Below are positions 38,801 through 50,175 of a DNA stretch of 64,000 nucleotides, piece after piece (within the stretch, counting starts at the first letter, position 1; each line of letters begins with the position of its first letter). The stretch lies in assembly GCA_965153455.1 (NCBI GenBank), contig OZ234493.1:2728001-2792000 (forward strand), written 5' to 3'. This DNA is from Sphagnum compactum. Taxonomy: Eukaryota; Bryophyta; Sphagnopsida; Sphagnales. A program made the translations under genes and the position numbers. A model generated the notes under the pieces. That model was not told where the DNA came from, did not search any database, and saw only the letters and a list, made by a program, of their open reading frames with translations.

Positions 38801-41764
38801 TCCCTTGAACTTGACTGGATCAGACCACCAGTAGTGTAATCATCTAAGGCGACAGCTTCTTTGGGTTGCATGAAAATCCTTTTCAAAAACCAACTTTTGT
38901 AAAGTACTTCAAGGCAAGTAGCAAATGGTTTGAAATGTTGGAATTGGGGAATGAATTTCAATGTGCCAAAGCATTGCAAATGTGTAACTGGCCTGCTTAT
39001 ATATGTGGTGCACCTACAGAAACAGGCACTCTCTTTTAGGTGAATGTTTACAGGATGCTTGCTTTTCTTAGGCATTATGCCAAAGTAGAAATCCCAAGAC
39101 AATTTTATGATTTTTTTTAGAGGAGATGAATGGCTAGTTGATACTTTTGACCAGAACAGTCAAATGGTTGCAGATACAAAAACATCCATCAGCATATCAG
39201 CAAGAGCTGGGCCATGTGCAGATTTGCACTATGTGTGTGAAGCACAATCTTCTTGTTGCTGGTGGATTTCAGGGGGAGATGGTTTGCAAGGTGAGATGAG
39301 CTTATGAGCTGATTGCATCATCAATGCGGTCTGCTATTCTGGGTCACGCAGTAAAATAATTTGATGTGCTGTCTTGGTTGCAATTGTAACATTCATGACT
39401 GGCAGTTTCCTGAGACAAAGGGATGGATAGAATTGCCCATCATTGTGTCCTATCTTGCTTAACCAGCCTACCCAAGGCCCGCTTCAAGCCAAAATTGTTT
39501 CAATGCTTGATTTGTATCACATTGGTTTATTGTCATAACTTGTTCCCCAACTCCAGAACTCAAATGTCTTAGTAATTTGTTGCCCCTATAATTTATGTGT
39601 TGTAATGCATAAAGTACGATTCAAATCACAGTTAGGAGTGCATTAGGAACCTCTAATTTGATGCATTGTACCTTATGGTGTTGAATACAGAATCTTGACA
39701 GCCCTGATATATCTTTTTGTGCAAAACTTACCCATGATGAAAATGCCATCACCAATGCTGTTGACATCTACAATAACTCGAGGTTCTTATCCTAACATTT
39801 TTGGTCTTGACCAGATATTTCTCCTAGGGTTTTGTTCCAGATGGTTAATTACAGAGGGTTGCAAAACTCCAGTTGGATGTGTGATCCTAAAGAGGTATTT
39901 AGAAGCATTCTGATTCATGTAATTTGTCTGGAGTTCGAAGCAAAATATATTGTCCAGCTTAGTTTTCTCAGGCAGTCTCCATGAAATCAGGGTACTAACA
40001 AGCTGTTACAAATGATCTAAATGGAGTATTCTTTTGGAATGTTTGAAGTATCACCTCAGGAAATTGATAGGGATCATGTTGCTTGATTTGTGTGTTGTTC
40101 CTCTTGAGATGTTTTATTCTCTTCATTGGTTGCAATCATTCTTGAATGTCTTTCAATTCTTATGCAGAAGGTCTGCTTTGATATAATACTGGCCTTGTCT
40201 GGTGATGTGGTTGTATTGCAGTGGCGCAGTGCAAATCATGAGCTCCAATAATGACTCAGTGGTCAGAATGTTTGATTGCAATACTTTTTCTCTTATCAAA
40301 AGCTTTTCCTTCCCATGGGCTGTAAATGTATGGTGCACTTTCACCTTCTCTTGCAGATATTGTCAGACTGCTTTGTTTCTCTTTGAGCCCATCTTCTATT
40401 CCTCAAGGCTATGCAGTTAAGGAGTGCCCTTTGTTGGATGCAAGTAGAAGATACCTTCAAAGATTTATGCCATTGCACTCTGTCACATGGCTCTGAGCTG
40501 TGAACTCAAACTGGTTCTTTTCTTTTGTCATTGTGTTTCTTGTGACAATCTTCTTTAGTCCATAACTGTTCTGGAAACTAGCTATCAGAGCCCATGGTGA
40601 TATGAGAATAGTAGCTAAGTTGAAGCAGTGGAAATTCTCGTGCCATCTTTCACAGGATAGCATCACTAATTCTGTGCATGGATGCTGCAGCACACATCCG
40701 TTAGTCCAGATGGAAAAATGGTGATTGTCGTGGGGGACAATCCAGATGGACTTCTATCTGACAGTCAGACTGGCAAGGTAAATATACTCTTTTCCAGCAT
40801 TGTCAGCATTCTCATTAGACTCATAATGCCTGTGCTCAACATGCTGATTCAGGCAAAACCTCTCACCTGTACTGGCAATATTCATTTTAACATCTACCAT
40901 GTAAGCTCTGCTTATTTTGCAGTCTTTATGTGGTACATTAAGTTAATGGAGAAAATCCTTGGTTTATTTATTACAACAATTTGTTAATTTATTGTTTTAG
41001 CATTCAAAAAAAATGTGAATGAATCTAATGTCTAAAGAATCTAATGAATCTAATGAGTATAAAGCAGACAAAACCCCTTTTGAAGTAATGGAACTAATGC
41101 TTTTAAGCAATGTATTCAATGCATTGTTATTATATTCTTATCTACACACACCATTGGAAGCTAATAAAGTTAGTTGCAAGAAATGGCAACTGGTCAGTGC
41201 CATTTGTGATGAAGGTGATGGTTTGATATTTCTGGAATGACATTCATGAGGTTATGATCACACTCATTTTTGTCATAATTGTTTTAGTTTGGCTGGAACT
41301 GACTTAATGGTTACCATCTAAGTGTTATAGTGGAAATCTCATCAGTATGAAAATTGCAGGTCATTGCAACTTTGAAGGGGCACATAGACTATTCATTTGC
41401 ATCAGCATGGCACCCAGATGGCCAAGTTTTTGTCACAGGGAACCAAGATACAACTGCACGCCTATGGGACATTAGAAATCTTGGGTCCTCACTAGCAGTT
41501 CTAAAGGGACACATTGGTGCTATTCGCTCCCTCCACTTCACTTCTGATGGGCGTTTCATGGCTATGGCTGAGCCTGCCGACTTTGTGCATGTGTTTGATA
41601 CCAAGCAGGACTATACAAAGTGCCAAGAAATTGATCTCTTTGGTGAAGTGGCAGGCATTTCCTTCAGCCCTGATTCTGAAGCTCTTTATGTGGGAGTTGC
41701 AGACCGCACCTATGGCAGCCTTCTTGAGTTCAACCGCAGTTGTAATAACTCCTTACCTCATTGA
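35811..41764 (+). CDS. Plant WD40 repeat protein (C2A9.03-like family)
   Basis: Exons: 35811-35906, 36873-37040, 37412-37498, 37733-37867, 39174-39290, 39691-39782, 40222-40327, 40691-40777, 41360-41764. All phases close and give 430 residues. The order of conserved blocks matches the plant family that includes Arabidopsis At3g13340 and At1g55680: GKDIQGIPWDQL (about 47-58), NLVWATSKHDVYLM (120-133), LLVAGGFQGE, DENAITNAVDIY, SSNNDSVVRMFD, SVSPDGKMVIVVGDNPDG, then the WD blades HIDYSFASAWHPDG, TGNQDTTARLWD and DGRFMAMAEPADFVHVFD. The function of the family is not established. It is a beta-propeller scaffold, and the N-terminus here is short and acidic. The end of exon 1 (GTG|GTGAAG) is the least certain border. 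Introns 1 and 4 carry MITEs. Confidence 0.88.
36072..36433. mobile_element. MITE 1, PIF/Harbinger-type, in WD40 intron 1
   Basis: The element is 362 bp with terminal inverted repeats of about 30 bp that start AAGCATCTCCAG on one side and GAGCATCTCCA on the other and run to CTCAGTATGTGACC. It is flanked by TTA on both sides (36069-36071 and 36434-36436). A TTA/TAA target duplication is characteristic of PIF/Harbinger elements. There is no coding capacity. Confidence 0.8.
38407..38768. mobile_element. MITE 2, PIF/Harbinger-type, in WD40 intron 4
   Basis: The element is 362 bp with inverted repeats beginning GAGCATCTCCAGC and GAGCATTTCCAGC and continuing to CACTGGAAA. It is flanked by TTA on both sides (38404-38406 and 38769-38771). 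The length and the first bases equal those of MITE 1. Inner phrases such as TTCACATCCAA and a CCAATCA string are shared weakly, so the two are diverged members of one family. Confidence 0.82.
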
Positions 41765-43050
41765 CTGCCTTCTTTGAATTTCACCATCTGCAGCTTTCTT
41801 TTTCATCCCTAGTTCTCTGGGCTAGATCCAACTTGTCAGGCACAACTCTGAACTTGCTAAACCCAATTGGCAGTTCCAAGTCCTTATTTCTGGTGATCTT
41901 TGAAATGCTGTTGGTAAACAGTTTAGGGTTGCTTTTGTTTGGAATGGTTGGTAAAGGTCATGTGTGCCAATGAAACAAGGAGAAACTGTTTGGGGCAAGG
42001 CTAGTTGTAACTTGCATGTCATACTTTCCTTTGCACATTTATGGTACAGAGATAAATTGGCTGAGGATAAGTGACACCAGCAATATGCAAGGGTGGAGTG
42101 CTGATGATGGGAACCCTACATGCATTATGTTGGAGTAACGAAACTCTTGTGATCTGTGCAGAAATGGAGGATGTTTAGCTGTGGCCCAGATGCCAATTTC
42201 ACTGGCTGAATTTGCCCCTCTGGACTCTGATTCCATGGAGCATCTGCAATCACATGAATTTGCTGGCCAACAGGAGGCAATGTAGGCACATTTTGCTACA
42301 AGAGGTTAGTTGGGGCAAAGACATGGTCAAAACAAAATTGTGCAGTCTACTTGTGGTTTGGGGCAGAATGTTTGACAGGTTTCTTCATTACCACGCGCAT
42401 TTCATGTAGTATTTGTAACATGGTTGTTGGTCAGTAAGATTTAAAAGTTACTATGTTGCGACATAAATGAATACAAAGTGCTTACTGTACTTGTGATTGA
42501 TTTTTGGTGTTAAATATTTTCCAAAAGGTTTGACTGGAAAAAACAAAAAAAAATTGTGATATTTGTTTAAGTTATTGAGGATCAACCCAAGAAGTCTAAT
42601 CTGTGACCCAGTCACTAGATTATTTCTATAGATACAAAATCAAATGTGCACTTTGTATACTTGGACTTGACTGTTGACATTTGAAATATTCAAATTGGGA
42701 TTGTCAGATCCCTTTTTGGAAATAATTGAATGTTTTGACTAAAATTGTTGATTGTTAGTTGCAGGTACGGGAGTACCCTCTTTCTCAAAGGTAGTACCTA
42801 GGTACAATGAATTAGGACTAGGTAGACAACTTGTAAGCCTCTAAAGTTGTTTTGAGTGGGTTTGATTTCCTCTAAATCTTTAAGAGCCCCAAAACTGGCA
42901 TTGAGGTTAAATGTATTGTGAATGTTTTTTATTTTTGGGTTCTTTTACATTTGATGTGACACATTTTTTAAACACTGTTTCAATCCCTGAAAATTATATG
43001 AATGAGAGTGGGATTTTATACAGTACAAACAGCTCCAGCAATGGACTGCA
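41765..43050. other. 3' flank of WD40 gene and intergenic DNA
   Basis: Contains probable 3' untranslated sequence of the WD40 gene and no further recognised gene. Confidence 0.5.
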
Positions 43051-43065
43051 TCACTAAATTGGAAG

Positions 43066-43098
43066 TGACCATTCTCGGCCTTTTGACTAAGATCATGT
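43066..43098 (+). pseudogene. Truncated U2 snRNA pseudogene (5' end only)
   Basis: Thirty-three bases align without gaps to the first 33 nt of eukaryotic U2 snRNA, with the core TTCTCGGCCTTTTG and CTAAGATCA. By my alignment about 28 positions match. The similarity stops just before the branch-point recognition sequence (GUAGUA). The piece is flanked by CTAAATTGGAAG on both sides (43054-43065 and 43099-43110), a perfect 12-bp direct repeat that looks like a target site duplication. A retroposed, 3'-truncated copy is the natural reading. Confidence 0.75.
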
Positions 43099-43390
43099 CT
43101 AAATTGGAAGAGGAATAGCAGAACAATAATTCAAAAAACAACACTTTTGCATGGAATACTGTGCTCTTCCACAGGAGCAGTATGAACAAATGACTGCCTT
43201 TAATTGACCGGTACAGTGACTGGCCCAGGTGCCAATATTCAAATGGTGCCACAGCAAACTGTGGCAAAATTATGTGGTAAAAATCTGGCAAATGGCATTT
43301 GAAGTCATCTCATCAATATGTTTGAACTTTGACAGGAGAAACACGTCCAAGCTTGAATCCATACATTGAAAAAAAACGATATATATTCAC

Positions 43391-43740
43391 AAGGGTGTCA
43401 AAAACTTACATCATTAGGTCATCCCTACTCCCAAACCTTTTCAACAATTGAGAGAAAGTAGCACCATAAAACATACACAAATCAGTGATTTGCAGGAATA
43501 ACAGAATGAAACTCAATGAAAGCTAGAATCTGGCCACTGAAAAATACTATATTACAAAGGGTGTCAAAACTTACATCATTAGGTCATCCCTACTCCCAAA
43601 CCCTTTCAACAATTGAGAGGAAGTAGCACCATGAAATATACACAAATCAGTGATTTGCAGGAATAACAGAATGAAACTCCATGAAAGCTAGAATCTGGAC
43701 ACTGAAAAATACTATATTACAAAGGGTGTCAAAACTTACA
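43391..43740 (-). repeat. 165-bp tandem repeat downstream of NSE4
   Basis: Two full, nearly identical units span 43406-43570 and 43571-43735, and a third diverged unit begins at 43736 and runs into about 43850. A weaker match lies just before 43391. Landmarks are GGGTGTCAAAACTTACAT, GAGAGGAAGT(A/T)GCACCAT and GATTTGCAGGAATAA. On the minus strand the units contain a GGTGCAACTTCCTCT-like string and then GTAAGTTTTGACACCC, which resembles a donor site. The array lies within 550 bp of the NSE4 stop and may be part of its 3' region. Confidence 0.85.
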
Positions 43741-43915
43741 TTGACCAGGTTACCTGGCTCTGAGATTTCTTCAGGCAATAGAGAGGAAGTTGCACCATTG
43801 AACATATGAATGAAGAGGTTTGCAGGCAACCTGCTAGATAAGTTGCATATCACCCTTGCTGATATAAAACTGATGACAGATACCTGGTAGGCAACATGAT
43901 GTAGCATAGGTTTAG

Positions 43916-46432
43916 TTAACGGAACTGGTTCAAATGTTTTCGGATCCTCTTGGTTGGACAGTGTGCTACATCCTCAGATTCAGCTTGCTCATTGTCATTC
44001 TCATGGCTCTCAATGGCATTTCTTTCCCGCCCGCGATTTCTTGAGGTCTTTCTGATGGGTGTCCTTTGTCTAGGTCCCTCAGTGTCAGCATCGTGCATAT
44101 TGACTCTGTCAGGCATCAATTCTTGACCTTCCTCTAGTCTCTCTTGCATTGACTGCAAAGAATTCAATGTACTGATGGTCACACATCAATGCATCCTCTC
44201 TGAAGTTTATATATACACCAGGCAGGACAAGATGAGAGAAGAAATGGGAACTTGGCAAGCATTCTTGACTGGTCAATTATAGAACTCAAGATTGGTCAAG
44301 TTAACACAATTAAAATTCCCCCTTTTAATATTTCCAGGACGAATCTCGACTGAGCAATCAAAATATCTTGTCCCCATCCCACACAGTAGTATGTAATCAA
44401 CTAAACTCAGAAATGTTTAAGCTGCAACATCAGGCAGCAGCATTCTCATCACTTAACACAGAAAACTTACCTGCCAACAAGCCCAATCAAAGCGAAATAC
44501 AAACTGTGCATTGGTAGCTTTTCCAGAAGATCGGTCTGCTGCTGTTGGAGCATTCTTTGGAGCTGCCACACAACTATGGGTGTAAGTGTAAGTATCAAGG
44601 TAGTATGCTCAGCAAAGACTTATTAGATGTAAAGCCAAGCAAATCTATGGAAACCCAAGTAAAATAATACATCTCCAATTAGCAACTGAAATAATGAGAA
44701 GGACTGGTAGGATCAGTACCAACAAGGTGTGTCCCATCTTCATCATACGTGATTGCAATTCGGCCGTCTTTGACAAGGAATGAAAGTGAGAAGATATTCT
44801 CAACTGTTTGGGAAAATGACCTTCTGTTCAAAACAAGAGCATCTAGCCTAGCACACTTAACATTCCTCAATATACCAAACATGGTCTCCATGTTAGCATC
44901 TGTCTCTGCTTTTGCATCCATTTCATTTTGATCCTTGACCTGCAATTAACATCAGCCAGAAGGAGTTCATCAACACAATTGATGTAATCAATCAACTCCT
45001 GGAGGCTAGAGAAAGAGGACACAATAAGATACCTCTTCAGGTCGTATACACTGAGAGGGCTTGACCCTTGCTTTGCGAGGTGCTGGAACTTTCCTCATCT
45101 TTGGTTCAATATCCATGGGTCCCAGCCTGCCATACCATAAGACATACTTCAGGTTCAGGTAGAAAAAATTACCTGCACTTAGATATTTTGTATCCTGTTC
45201 TTACATTTTCCATGAATGGTAAGAGAAGGCTTGTAAACTCACATGGTATGCAAACCTGGCACTTCACAAATGATTCCACATGCTTGAAGACCCAGTAAAC
45301 CCCAATTGATGGCTGTTAAATCGTTATCATCATCTGGCATCCGGATACCAAAGTTCTCAATAATGGCTCCCACAAATCCAGCAGGACTCACACCGCTCTT
45401 GCGTGTGGCTCCCTTGACAGACTCAAATACAGTGCTGGCAATATCCAAGACTGCTTCAGCATCTGCAATTTGCTCTCTAGGCTTCTGTACTGCAATGGAT
45501 AGAAGAACAAAACATAAAGGCATAAACAGAACCTCCAAATGAATGAAGTGCCAGTAGAAGAGAACCAGCAAAAATCATTCATGAAGAAATCATTTTTCAG
45601 ACACGCATGTAGTTTTATCCATGCAGATTTGGTAGTTAACATGCCTCCTCTACATCCTTGATGAACTCACATCCTTTGTCAGTTTAAACTCTTTCACATG
45701 CTTCTTCTACAGTCACATTGTATATTATGCACACAAGTTCATGGCTGCAATGGTTACTGGAATAACAAGTCTCCTCCATATGCCTGAGGAACAGACATCG
45801 TCAATTAGTTACATCCTAATCTTTGCTTCTTAGTCTTAAACATGCTTGATATATTCTTCTAGCCATCTCTGGAGAAAGCCAGCATTTCTATTCAAAGCCA
45901 AATTTTGATCTGTGGAGCTGCTTGTTCTAGTCTACAATGGACATTGGTTTTCGTCTCTTTGTAAAGGAAGAGATCAAGAGACTACACTGAGGAAGATTAC
46001 TGGGTAAGGCTTTCGTTAGATAATTCACCTTGTCTGTGAAGATCTTCTATCTTCCCGACTACCTCATTGAACCTATTTGAGTCTAGCCGAATGAGTTCTT
46101 CCCTGTCCCCTGAAACAAAGAAGAAAAAGCTCATACCATTGTTGCCAATATAGGAATAGATCAAGACCCAAAAACATGACACCATTTTGCACAACGCTGA
46201 GAGACAGGCTTGTACCAGTAATGGTCTGCTGGAGTTGGCGGTACTTTGCACGAAGGACTCGCCGCTGTTCTGTATTCTGCTTCACAGTGCTATTCTCTTG
46301 CTCCCCTGGCTGTGTCCCAAGCCCATCCTCAAGACATCTGAATTTTCTGCCGCTTGACTCCCCTCTTTCTCGTTGCAATGCTTCCCTCCGTGTCACCCTT
46401 GGTCCCGACTGAAGCTGTGAACTCATCATCAT
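43916..46432 (-). CDS. NSE4: NSE4 kleisin of the SMC5/6 complex
   Basis: Exons on the minus strand: 46432-46216, 46109-46029, 45489-45243, 45126-45033, 44939-44720, 44562-44471, 44152-43916. Phases close and give 395 residues, close to plant NSE4 (about 400). Landmarks are [12 protein letters not shown] in the N-terminal helical part that binds SMC6, VQKPREQ (100-106) and [11 protein letters not shown], the conserved TMLGPM (181-186), and the C-terminal Nse4_C winged helix with [19 protein letters not shown] and SLSFLVKDG (about 243-272). FVFRFD follows in exon 6. Family knowledge: NSE4 bridges the heads of SMC5 and SMC6 with NSE1 and NSE3 and acts in DNA repair in the nucleus. The last 60 residues are charged and variable. 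The start is the first of three consecutive ATG codons. It is divergent from the gene at 47282. Confidence 0.9.
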
Positions 46433-47281
46433 CTTGTTTCTTGTCAATTCCACTCACTTGGTTTAGCAGATTCCTGCTCCACGGCCCTCAGTTACAAACA
46501 AAGCTCCTTAGAATTGGTTACCAGATACTCCTGCCATGATCTTCAAATTTCTTGAAGCTGACATCTGCAACACCATGTTCGCTGTCTATTCCTTGATAAG
46601 ACAAACACAATCAAAACAGATCCCCAATGAAAATCTTGTGCATCTGTTTCTCCAAATACACAGCGCGCGGAAGAAGAAGCAGCAGCAGCAGCTTCAAAGA
46701 CTAGGGTTCGGTGATAACGGCCAACAAAATGCAAAAGACAAAACGGAGGGAGTGCAGTTTGGAGGGAAACTGGCAGACCGGACTAGCGGGTTGTTTATTT
46801 GTAAAATGACCGGTTATCACCAGTCCACCGTTCGATGATCTACATCGGAGGGTCAGTGAGTTTCTGACAGGAAGCGATGACTTGGTATGGCCGGTATTAA
46901 GGAGGAGTTTGAAGCTTGACGAAGAAGGCACTAGGTACCAGAGTTAACTGTGGTTCGTTTTCACTTGACCTTGGTAATGTGCTCGGAGGTTGGCCTGCCT
47001 CTCGGCTGCTTGCTCGCGAGGACTCTCGTGTCCACTCTCTCTCCCCGCGCGATCGTTGTCGCTCGCGCTTGGCCGTGCCGGCGAAGAAGTTTTGGAAATG
47101 AGAAAGAAATGCGAAGAGAATGTGAAGGAGGAGGAGGAGGAGTAGAGGAGCCTGTTGTTTTGAAGAATCAGAAAGAGCGAGAAGAAGAGGTAATATTAGT
47201 GATGTCTTGTGTCGAAGATGGGAATTGTTGATGATGATATCGAGGAACAGGAAGAGAGGGTTTAGGGTTTAAGGAGCAGCA
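46433..47281. promoter_or_regulatory. Shared divergent intergenic region
   Basis: These 849 bp lie between the start codons of NSE4 (minus) and the unrecognised gene (plus). GC content rises around 46,960-47,080 with CGCGCGATCG-like strings. GGAGGAGGAGGAG and AG-rich sequence follow, and GGTTTAGGGTTTAAGG lies just before 47282; an AGGGTTT string of this kind is common upstream of plant housekeeping genes (telo-box). A bidirectional promoter is likely but cannot be shown from sequence alone. Confidence 0.5.
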
Positions 47282-49178
47282 ATGCCTGCAGCACAAGCTT
47301 TGGGGTGCTCAGCTTGCGGGCGAGCAATCACACCTTGCTTAGTGTGCGCCTTCCCGATTCCCGTGGCCACCAGCGAACAGGAAATTTTCGGCAGCAAGAG
47401 CTGTGGGAAATGCGGGGTGTTGAATCCTGTAGGTGTGAAGAATCGTTTTCTATTAGGGTTTCCACCCGCACTGGCTCTTCCTCCCGCTGTAGTGAGACGA
47501 GCTCAAGTTGCTCGTGTGGGGCGAATGGCCTACACTCTCGCCAAGCATGCGCATTATGTGCATCTCAGAGCACTTCTGCAGGGGCGAAAGGAATTCGACA
47601 TACAAGAAGAAGAAGCAGCAGGAGAAGAGCCTCTTGCAATAGAAGAAACGGATTCCATCGACACAGCACATCCTACAAGTTTTGAGGATTTGGATTTGGA
47701 GTCCAGCAATCCGTCTGTGCCAGAAGTGTATGCCTCGCCTCAAGAAGGCCTGCCTTTGAGATTTCTGCCATATCTGCAGGATTGGCGACTCCAAGAAGGT
47801 GGAATTTGGAAAAACGTTATGGCCATGGAAGCTTGCAGGTGTAATCCTTTGCCAGACTCTGAGCCACCTTCAAAGCGTATGTTTTGCCCCACTCTCCTCT
47901 TCTGGTCCGGCCACTTCTTCAACATTCTCATGCTTATGTTACCTCTTTAGCAAGTTCTGACCATTGTTGGCAACAACAAGGACTAAATTCTCCTTTTTGC
48001 TCTTTCTTGCTCTTGGCAATTGATGCTGAACTTCTCTCCACTTCTGATTTGCTTCTGAAGAGTTCAAGCAAAGTGTTGATTGCAGGAATCTGAAGAGACC
48101 AGTGGGACAACAGCTCCAAATTGATGAGGCTGGGATGAAACCAGGTGTGAAGAGGAGCTGCTATTCAGAGGATCTAAAGCAGTTAGGACATGGTGATGAC
48201 AAAATTGTCGAAAATGAGAAAACCGCTGCTGTCACAGCTTTGTCCGGACATGAGGGGTTGCAACAGAAGCGACAGAAAACATCTCATGGGGAAGAACCTG
48301 AGGAGCTTGTGAGGTGTAGTGCAAAGAAATCTGTGCAAGTTGAACAAGGAAACTCAAAACATGATTACCCATCTGTGTGTGATGAATGTGGACAGAGTGG
48401 GGAGATTTCTGGAACTTCATGGCAGCAAGTTGATGAGGCAGGACTTGTGCAGTGTTGTTCACAGTTGCTAGAGCTTCACTGTCCTCACTCTTTCAATGCA
48501 GACTCGAATAACAACACAACATACCCACTTTGTGTTGCCTCCCACAGATCTATACCTGAGGCAAACACTCAGAAATCTGTATATGGTGATTGTCAGAGGT
48601 ATGCAACTCAATTCACAATCGATTTACTCCAAGCAGCTCACTCTGCAATCTCAACTCGATATCAAGCATCCCACGAATCACAAAATTCCCAAGAATCTCC
48701 TGGTGATGCCTACTGGTCTGATGCCAGGGTTGTACAAGAGGCACTCGCCGCAGCAAAGCATTTTTTATCAAATCACGAGAGGGTGGCAAGTCTCCAAAGT
48801 TTGGTGATGCAGGCAGAGGCAGCAAGCTCATGGGCCGAGAAGGATTTTAAAGCCTTCTCACACCAAGGAGTCTTCCCTTTAGCCAATGCTATTGTTGTGG
48901 GTTTACTGCAGGAGCATAAACAATTGAAATTACAGACTGTGGAGAAAGATGTGGACGAAATGGCAATGCTCCTACTGCAAATCAACACTGTTTTACGATT
49001 CTGTTTTCAGCAGGTAATGGAAGATCTCCAAACAGCACAAATTTCCATACATTTGAATCAGGGAAGGGAAAGAGTGAAAGTTGTATCTGAAGCTGTACGC
49101 ACTGCAGTTCCTTTGTGGCTTCGCCTGTACCATGACATTGCTCATTGTACAGGCCTTTTGAACCAACATCACCACTAG
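47282..49178 (+). CDS. Unrecognised protein with N-terminal CxxC pairs
   Basis: Two exons, 47282-47838 and 48086-49178, joined at CAG|GTGTAA...TGCAG|G, give 549 residues in one phase. A later donor (C|GTATGT at 47876) is strong but leads to a stop in the next exon, so it was not used. Visible features are CxxC pairs at residues 9/12, 19/22 and 41/44, which could bind zinc; a basic segment with RRAQVARVGRMAYTLAKHAHYVHLR; an acidic segment (EEEAAGEEP); a PYLQDWRLQEGG block; a low-complexity polar middle; and a C-terminal third of about 180 residues that reads as alpha-helical (for example VVQEALAAAKHFLSNHERV). I do not recognise the family. The long frame, the good intron and the non-biased composition support a real gene. 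A nuclear role would fit but is a guess. Confidence 0.7.
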
Positions 49179-50058
49179 ACAATTCCTTTGCCTAAATTCC
49201 TACGGGACCTTCCCTTCACACCACCTATCTGCTGCTGTCCACTTCTTCATTGGGACAGTAGCAATCTGATTCTTCAGAGAGACATGTACCTCATATAGAT
49301 GTACGCACACCAATCCACAACACAACACATTGATCTTCTGCATGCCCATCTTCAATTTATTTTGTGCCTGTGATTTACTTCTTAATAAAAAGATTGCATG
49401 GCTCCTGAAACAATTCTTGCTAACTTCCTTGCACACCTTCCTGTAACCAACTATATACTTTAGTAATGTACACTGCATTTCCTGTCATCAATGCATGTTA
49501 TCTTCTGAACATGGTCAGTTGCTATGTTCAAACTCTTCACACTTAGCAAGTTTACAATTATAAAATTTGCTGGAAATACAGTTGTTACCAGGTTCACTCT
49601 TGGATCAACTATTCGTCACAAGAGCTAGCAGGGCTATGGGATGGCAAAACTAGGATTTGTCCAATTTATGAGGATGTGATTAGACAAAACATAACACACC
49701 CTTGCAGAGGAACTCATTTACTATTAGTTGTAACCTCAGGGAGTAAAACAGCTTTCAGACATAGCCAACATGAGAAATGTGCATCACAGTAGACATCTTG
49801 TGACCACAGGCTAGTAAAGCTTCATGGTTATTTCAACCACCACCACTGCCTGAAAAAGATGACAGAATTTGCTATCTTCTGGGAATGGAAAAGCCCAAAG
49901 TCAGTGGCATGTCACACAACCAAAGATCATTAAGCAGGTAAAAATTTCTAGCATTGCAAAATTTTATCTTCATAAGTACTGAGAAATTATCTACACTTAT
50001 GATTGAAGCAACTTCAATAACATCAGAGATGACCTACTATTTTCAAAGTAAATAAGCA
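49179..50058. other. 3' ends of two convergent genes
   Basis: About 0.9 kb between the stop of the plus-strand unknown gene and the end of the minus-strand splicing factor gene, presumably both 3' untranslated regions. AATAAAA near 49383 could serve as a polyadenylation signal for the plus-strand gene. No further gene was seen. Confidence 0.5.
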
Positions 50059-50175
50059 TCACTCATTGCCTCCTTGCCACCGATCATCCAAATCATTGGC
50101 ACCTAGTGAGTCTTCATGTCCATTTGTCCTTTCAGAAGGTGACAACTCCTGTGAATATCGTGTGTGCTTCTTCCG
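50059..50175 (-). other. In-frame C-terminal extension after the TGA
   Basis: The same reading frame runs 38 sense codons beyond the TGA (50178-50176) to a second TGA (50061-50059). It includes RKKHTRYSQELSPSE and ends DLDDRWQGGNE, hydrophilic like the coding tail before it. A donor CAA|GTAAAG at 50232 and an acceptor TTCACAG ending at 50149 would define an 84-nt intron, phase 0 on both sides. That intron contains the stop and a branch-point-like CTACTGAC. Splicing it would give a 583-residue protein. Confidence 0.45.

Noticed and set aside
47876-47881. Strong donor C|GTATGT for exon 1 of the unrecognised gene
   Set aside because: Joining it to the acceptor at 48085 puts a stop two codons later. 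The donor at 47838 closes the phase instead.
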